Below are positions 6,801 to 9,261 of a stretch of DNA of 9,261 nt, one piece after another. The notes under the pieces were generated by a model, which saw only the letters and a program-made list of their open reading frames with translations, was not told the origin of the DNA and ran no database searches. Source of the DNA: Vulcanimicrobiota bacterium (GTDB lineage: Bacteria; Vulcanimicrobiota; Vulcanimicrobiia; Vulcanimicrobiales; Vulcanimicrobiaceae); contig JACRUB010000183.1 of the NCBI GenBank assembly GCA_014305015.1, positions 1 to 9,261 of the forward strand, given 5' to 3'. Made by a program: the position numbers and the translations under genes. The stretch's first letter is position 1; each line of letters opens with the position of its first letter.

Positions 6801-6827
6801 AACGCGCTACGAAAGACCGTTAAATAA
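3825..6827 (+). CDS. Exported BNR/Asp-box beta-propeller protein (VPS10/sortilin-like, annotated as glycosyl hydrolase)
   Basis: Exported protein of 1000 aa from a large family common in Acidobacteria and other soil bacteria, usually annotated as WD40/YVTN/BNR-like or glycosyl hydrolase. Residues 1-24 are a signal peptide (MKRFLAGLFSVVFAATLATP, then TAAA). The family opening WRLVGPFRGGRA lies at 39-50. Asp boxes (S-x-D-x-G-x-x-W type) sit at about 74, 128, 179, 239, 287, 333, 376, 510, 577, 630 and 674. They indicate two stacked propellers, with a gap at 385-509. GYIAPDPENP and IATHGRSFWVLDN close the propeller part. Residues about 740-880 form a C-terminal domain with FIWDFHYAG and APPGRYKVVLIASGK, followed by a helical tail. 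Asp boxes are structural, so sialidase or glycosidase activity is unproven and no catalytic set was identified. Start ATG 3825 gives the signal peptide directly, but lacks a Shine-Dalgarno. The last 8 bp overlap the minus-strand gene. Confidence 0.9.
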   Translation: MKRFLAGLFSVVFAATLATPTAAATTQTVTPEEYGGMHWRLVGPFRGGRAITATGIAGDPTTFYFGSVGGGVWKTTNAGRVWKPIFDGQPVASIGAIAVAPSDPNTIYVGSGEADMRDDTIHGNGLYKSTDAGASWKFLGLADTRQIGKIVIDPLNPNRIFVAALGHAYAANAERGVYRSEDGGATWNKVLYKNADSGAIDLAMDPSNHDILYASLWQTRRPPWSVYPPSNGPGSGLYKSTDGGSNWHQLTSGLPVTNLGHIGIAIARSNPQRVYAIVDADKGGLYRSDDGGSTWKLQDADRRIWGRGWYFEKATVDPKNADTVYVSNTAFYRSTNGGTDFTAIKGAPGGDDYQGVWIDPTDSSRMILASDQGVVISNDGAQTWSSWYNQPTAEFYHVVTDNQFPYWIYGAQQDSGAIGTPSRTSYRGIWSRDWRPIAAGGESGYIAPDPENPRTLFGTTVDQFDQLTGEDRDTSPELAHPGVYRHTWTLPVVFSPRTHNLYYSSQVLFRSADRGKSWSIISPDLTRKNPGIPANLDPATAKDNSLGSRPGVIYTIAPSPLEGGLIWAGTDDGYVQVTHDEGAHWTNVTPPALTPWSKVSLIEASRYSAKTAYAAVIRNRLDDDTPYVYRTLDGGRSWQNIVSGIPAGSFVHVVREDPLQPGLLYAGTEHGVYVSFNDGAHWQRLRLNLPDASVRDISARKDDLVIATHGRSFWVLDNVAPLRDLAAKDIAAVHLYTPALAVRMQGGNDQGTPLPLETAQGENPPVGAMLDYYLRDAQTGPVTLVIYDAAAHVVRRYRSTDKQKVTDPKTIDIAPVWLGTPAPLSAEPGMHRFIWDFHYAGKDGSGSGPLAPPGRYKVVLIASGKTLMQTLRLIEDPRMHASHRDLLAQFELANQVAELRQTAGAAYDAAVALRKTHPAMAKQIDAIAGGPPMEVRGDFTGGESDIGKLHFVMTALDALSGGIEGMDAAPTHDMHTAYSVYRSMLSAAMAKWNALRKTVK

Positions 6828-7095
6828 CAAGAACGGCGTCGACGGCAATCGGCGCATCGTCAGGCGTCATCATGGTTGCCTCGGCGCTCAGGTCCTCCGG
6901 CACACTAAGCGTCGTAACGTGCCCGTAGGGGCATGTGAGTGCAACGCGCAGTTGCTCGGGAGGTTTCTCAGAGTCGAAATCGACGGGCAGACCACTTGCA
7001 TCGACGATGAACGAACGAGAGCCGGGCTCCGCAAAGACCTCACTACATTGTGCGCACCGGCGTTCGCGCACGTGAACGATATCAAGAAACGGCAA
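6820..7095 (-). CDS. Small CxxC/CxxxH putative zinc-binding protein
   Basis: Hypothetical protein of 91 aa with no family recognised. Four possible metal ligands form two half-sites: C14 and C17 (RRCAQCSEVF), and C55 and H59 (LTCPYGHVTTL). The spacing suggests a small zinc ribbon with a strand-rich middle (RSFIVDASGLPVDF). No signal peptide or membrane helix is seen, so it is probably cytoplasmic. The TTG start at 7095 overlaps the end of padR by 14 bp. A GTG at 7071 would instead begin just after the padR stop and still keep all four ligands. Neither start has a clear Shine-Dalgarno, so coupling to padR is likely. Its stop lies inside the stop-codon region of the convergent propeller gene (8-bp overlap). 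That it is a real gene rests on the paired CxxC/CxxxH motif and the fit after padR. Confidence 0.65.
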   Translation of the reverse strand: MPFLDIVHVRERRCAQCSEVFAEPGSRSFIVDASGLPVDFDSEKPPEQLRVALTCPYGHVTTLSVPEDLSAEATMMTPDDAPIAVDAVLVI

Positions 7096-7468
7096 GGCCG
7101 TAGAGTTCGTTTTTCAAATCGGAAACTGCCTTGACGATGACGTCCAAATACGGAAGCATCCCGCTCTTGATGCGTTCCAAGCGCGCGTCGCCCTCCGGCG
7201 TAATGCGATAGATTCGGCGCGATCGTTTGGTCGGATGATCCCAACTTGCATCGAGAAATCCGCGTTCTTCAAGACGCCGCAGCAGCGGATAAATTTTATT
7301 CGTGTTCACGGCAACCAAGCCACCGCACAGCGAGTCTATACGTTGCATCAGACCGTAACCATGATCGGGCCGCGTTTTGACCATATGCAAAAGTAAGACC
7401 GGAAAGAGCGTCTTGCTCTTGATCGGCCCTTTGAGGACTTCGTCAACGCGGTGGCCGGCAGCGGGCAT
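7082..7468 (-). CDS. PadR-family winged-helix transcriptional regulator
   Basis: DNA-binding regulator of 128 aa from the ATG at 7468. PadR signature in order: LFPVLLLHMVKTRPDHGYGL (residues 21-40, first helix with HGYGL), NKIYPLLRRLEERGFL (57-72, recognition helix region), the wing RSRRIYRITPEGDARL (82-97) and a C-terminal dimerisation helix to the end. PadR proteins usually repress nearby genes and themselves in response to small molecules, but the ligand cannot be read here. I chose ATG 7468 because GAGG (7477-7474) lies 5 nt upstream. Upstream alternatives are ATG 7513 and TTG 7531. They would add residues with no counterpart I recognise in the family and would place the probable promoter inside the gene. 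The small CxxC/CxxxH gene overlaps its 3' end, so the two are probably co-transcribed. Confidence 0.85.
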   Translation of the reverse strand: MPAAGHRVDEVLKGPIKSKTLFPVLLLHMVKTRPDHGYGLMQRIDSLCGGLVAVNTNKIYPLLRRLEERGFLDASWDHPTKRSRRIYRITPEGDARLERIKSGMLPYLDVIVKAVSDLKNELYGLAVS

Positions 7469-7489
7469 GGGAACCTCGAGGTCAGCTAT

Positions 7490-7504
7490 ATTATTTTTAA
7501 TAAT
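7490..7504. promoter_or_regulatory. AT-rich palindrome at the padR promoter, possible operator
   Basis: Perfect inverted repeat ATTATT-TTT-AATAAT, in a conspicuously AT-only patch of otherwise GC-rich DNA. It overlaps the end of the proposed -10 box and the expected transcription start, a suitable place for PadR autorepression. It does not match the commonly cited PadR ATGT...ACAT operator, so this role is inference. Confidence 0.35.
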
Positions 7505-7531
7505 GCTAGTCATCCGGGGTGCAGGCGTCAA
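7503..7531 (-). promoter_or_regulatory. Probable padR promoter (-35 TTGACG, -10 TAGCAT)
   Basis: On the minus strand TTGACG (7531-7526) and TAGCAT (7508-7503) are separated by exactly 17 bp. Five of six bases match the -35 consensus and four of six the -10. The pair sits in the 90-bp gap between the acyl-CoA synthetase stop and padR ATG 7468, and supports the downstream padR start. Confidence 0.4.
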
Positions 7532-7558
7532 GCAGCCTAACGGAATGCTTACAGGAGC

Positions 7559-9261
7559 CTAGGCGAAGCGCTTATGGATATCGGCCGCGTATGCGCGCTC
7601 GATATCGGCCGCAAAGCGCTGCTCGACAACGCGCCGCTTGATCTTGAGGGTCGGCGAGAGCTCGCCGTTCTCGACGCTCAGTTCGCGCGGCAAGACCACA
7701 ACCCGGCGCACCTGTTCGAACGAGGCCAAGTCGGCGGTTTTCTCGCGAACTTCTTCGGTAATGAAGTCGATGACATCCGGGCGTTCGGCAAGCTCTTGAA
7801 TTGATGCAGCCCCGTCCAAGGAGAGCTCTTGCCGCACGAGCTCCCAGTTGGGAGAGACCAGCGCAGCGGGGTGCGGACGCGACTCGCCGACCAGCATGAC
7901 CTGGCTGACGTACACCGATCGTTTGATCGCGCTCTCAACACGCGAGGGAGCGAGAAACTTTCCACCGGAGGTTTTGAAGAGTTCTTTCTTGCGGTCGGTG
8001 ATGCGCAGATATCCTTTTTCATCGATCGTTCCGACGTCGCCGGTGTGATACCAACCGTCCGCGAGCACTTCATCGGTCGCCGCTTTGTCTTTATAGTAGC
8101 CACTCATCACGTTCGGGCCTTTTGCCAAAATCTCGCCGTCCTCGGCGAGTTTGATTTGCACGCCCGGAATCGGACGGCCGACCGTCCCGAATCTGTTGTC
8201 GCCCAATCTGTTGACCGTGATCGTCGGCGAACATTCCGTCGGACCGTAGCCCTCGATGAGAATGACGTCCATCGCGAGGAATGTCATCGCGGTATCGAAG
8301 TGCAGCGGTGCGCTTCCGCTTACGAGAATTTTTGCGCGATCCAAGCCCATCTTCGGACGGATATTCTTGAGAACCAGCGCGTGCGCGATGGGATATCCAA
8401 GCGCGAGTGCAGGCGAAACGCGTTTGCCGAGCGTCTTTGCTCGCATGTATTCGCGACCCACTTGCAGCGCCCACGGCACCAGTTTTGCCTTTGCGCCGCC
8501 CTCGGCCATTGCACGGCCGGTGATGCCGGCGATCATGCGCTCAAAAATTCTCGGAACGCAGGTCATCGCAACCGGCCGCACATCGCGCAGGTCGGGCAGC
8601 AGCTCATCCGGCGTGTGGCATATATGGTACTTCACGCTCATCTTGATGTATCCGTAGATAATCATGTGTTCGTAGATGTGCGAAAACGGCAGAACGGAGA
8701 GCACCGGATCACCACTGTTCACAATTCCAAAGCCGTAATTGAACGATGAACCGACGGTAAACGACAGATTGTGATGCGTGAGCATCACACCTTTCGGCGT
8801 ACCCGTCGTACCGGAGGTATAGATCAGAATCGCGAGATCGTCGGGATCGATCTTCTCTTCGTAGGTGCGCAGAAGCTCCGGACGTGCCGACCGGACGGCG
8901 GCGCCGCGTCCTTCGAGTGCGCGCAGCGAACGATCGCCCGCGTCGTCGAAAATATAAATGGGCGGCAAATGCGGAATCGTCCGCAGGCGCTCTGCAGCGG
9001 CATGCGAGTCGACGAAGATGGCTTTGGCTTCGGAATTCTCCAAGATAAACTGGACTTGGTCGAGCGCTTGTGTTGGAAAAATCGGAACCACGACACAGCC
9101 GGCCATCAATATCCCAAAGTCCGAAACGATCCAGTCAACGCGGTTTGGAGAAATCAGCGCAATTCGGTCGCCCGCGTTGATACCCACTTCGCGAATCGCG
9201 CATGCGAGATTCTCAACGCGCTCGAGCACTGAACTGCTGGAGCTTGGAGTCCAAGTTCCTT
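7559..9261 (-). CDS. Long-chain fatty acid-CoA ligase (AMP-binding, ACSL-type), 5' end beyond window
   Basis: Adenylate-forming enzyme that activates fatty acids to acyl-CoA via acyl-AMP, for beta-oxidation or lipid synthesis; it may associate with the inner membrane. The frame is open through the right edge. The GTG at 9229 is an internal valine, since GTWTPSSSSS precedes it, matching the N-terminal region of FadD15-like proteins apart from a serine run where xISYxE is usual. Counting from that valine: P-loop YTSGTTGTPKG (137-147), PFSHIYEH (181-188), VSGSAPL (303-309), YGPTE (328-332), the adenine/ribose motifs YHTGD (394-398) and GYLRITDRKKELFKTSGGK (406-424), and the C-terminal PTLKIKRR with probable catalytic Lys529. 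The LFKTSGGKF form suggests long-chain substrates. All core motifs are intact, so the protein is probably active. The stop TAG at 7561-7559 leaves a 90-bp gap before padR; no clear terminator is seen there. Confidence 0.92.
   Translation of the reverse strand, partial: GTWTPSSSSSVLERVENLACAIREVGINAGDRIALISPNRVDWIVSDFGILMAGCVVVPIFPTQALDQVQFILENSEAKAIFVDSHAAAERLRTIPHLPPIYIFDDAGDRSLRALEGRGAAVRSARPELLRTYEEKIDPDDLAILIYTSGTTGTPKGVMLTHHNLSFTVGSSFNYGFGIVNSGDPVLSVLPFSHIYEHMIIYGYIKMSVKYHICHTPDELLPDLRDVRPVAMTCVPRIFERMIAGITGRAMAEGGAKAKLVPWALQVGREYMRAKTLGKRVSPALALGYPIAHALVLKNIRPKMGLDRAKILVSGSAPLHFDTAMTFLAMDVILIEGYGPTECSPTITVNRLGDNRFGTVGRPIPGVQIKLAEDGEILAKGPNVMSGYYKDKAATDEVLADGWYHTGDVGTIDEKGYLRITDRKKELFKTSGGKFLAPSRVESAIKRSVYVSQVMLVGESRPHPAALVSPNWELVRQELSLDGAASIQELAERPDVIDFITEEVREKTADLASFEQVRRVVVLPRELSVENGELSPTLKIKRRVVEQRFAADIERAYAADIHKRFA

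Noticed and set aside
7503..7549. Repeated AATGCT on the plus strand on both sides of the padR promoter as an operator pair
   Set aside because: The match is only 6 bp, about 40 bp apart and without further symmetry, so chance is a sufficient explanation.
7829..8749. 306-aa open frame on the plus strand opposite the acyl-CoA synthetase
   Set aside because: It is fully antisense to a gene with intact AMP-binding motifs. Its translation is rich in Arg and His without domain-like patterns, as expected of a shadow frame in GC-rich DNA.
8771..9232. 153-aa plus-strand open frame near the right edge
   Set aside because: It is also antisense to the acyl-CoA synthetase, which continues through the right edge, and has no recognisable motif or start signal.

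Overview
The window reads as ordinary bacterial chromosome at fairly high GC. It holds nine coding sequences long enough to name or describe, plus one 43-residue membrane protein that ordinary ORF length cut-offs miss. There is no tRNA, rRNA, CRISPR array, insertion sequence or phage gene. The organism cannot be named from this window alone. RimI, YqeK and RsfS on one strand in a tight cluster is an arrangement I associate with Firmicutes, Cyanobacteria, Chloroflexi and relatives. The TonB-type C-terminal domain and many exported proteins suggest a cell with two membranes. A deep-branching diderm such as Candidatus Eremiobacterota (WPS-2) would fit; this is inference.

Left part (1-2139, plus strand): a compact housekeeping operon. 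It runs from the 3' end of rimI (ribosomal protein S18 N-acetyltransferase) to an exported protein with a BamE/SmpA-like N-terminal part and a TonB C-terminal domain, then yqeK (HD-family nucleotide hydrolase), rsfS (ribosomal silencing factor) and a 43-aa single-pass membrane protein. Two of its junctions are ATGA overlaps. The yqeK and rsfS starts look non-canonical, with an in-frame ATA in an ATAA overlap and a CTG behind a good Shine-Dalgarno. rimI and rsfS both act on the ribosome.

Middle part (2140-6827): an exported TPM-domain (YgcG-like) protein with a membrane anchor and glycine-rich tail ends at a hairpin. It converges on a minus-strand OsmC-family peroxidase. An 83-bp divergent region carrying two tandem hairpins separates osmC from a 1000-aa exported beta-propeller protein with eleven Asp-box (BNR) repeats.

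Right part (6820-9261, minus strand): a long-chain acyl-CoA synthetase running off the right edge, a PadR-family regulator with its own probable promoter, and a small CxxC/CxxxH protein that overlaps padR and ends 8 bp inside the propeller gene. No stretch over 300 bp is without a gene. I found no convincing new multi-gene system. The observations most worth checking are the start codons in the yqeK-rsfS operon, the 43-aa membrane protein, and the padR plus zinc-ribbon-like pair.
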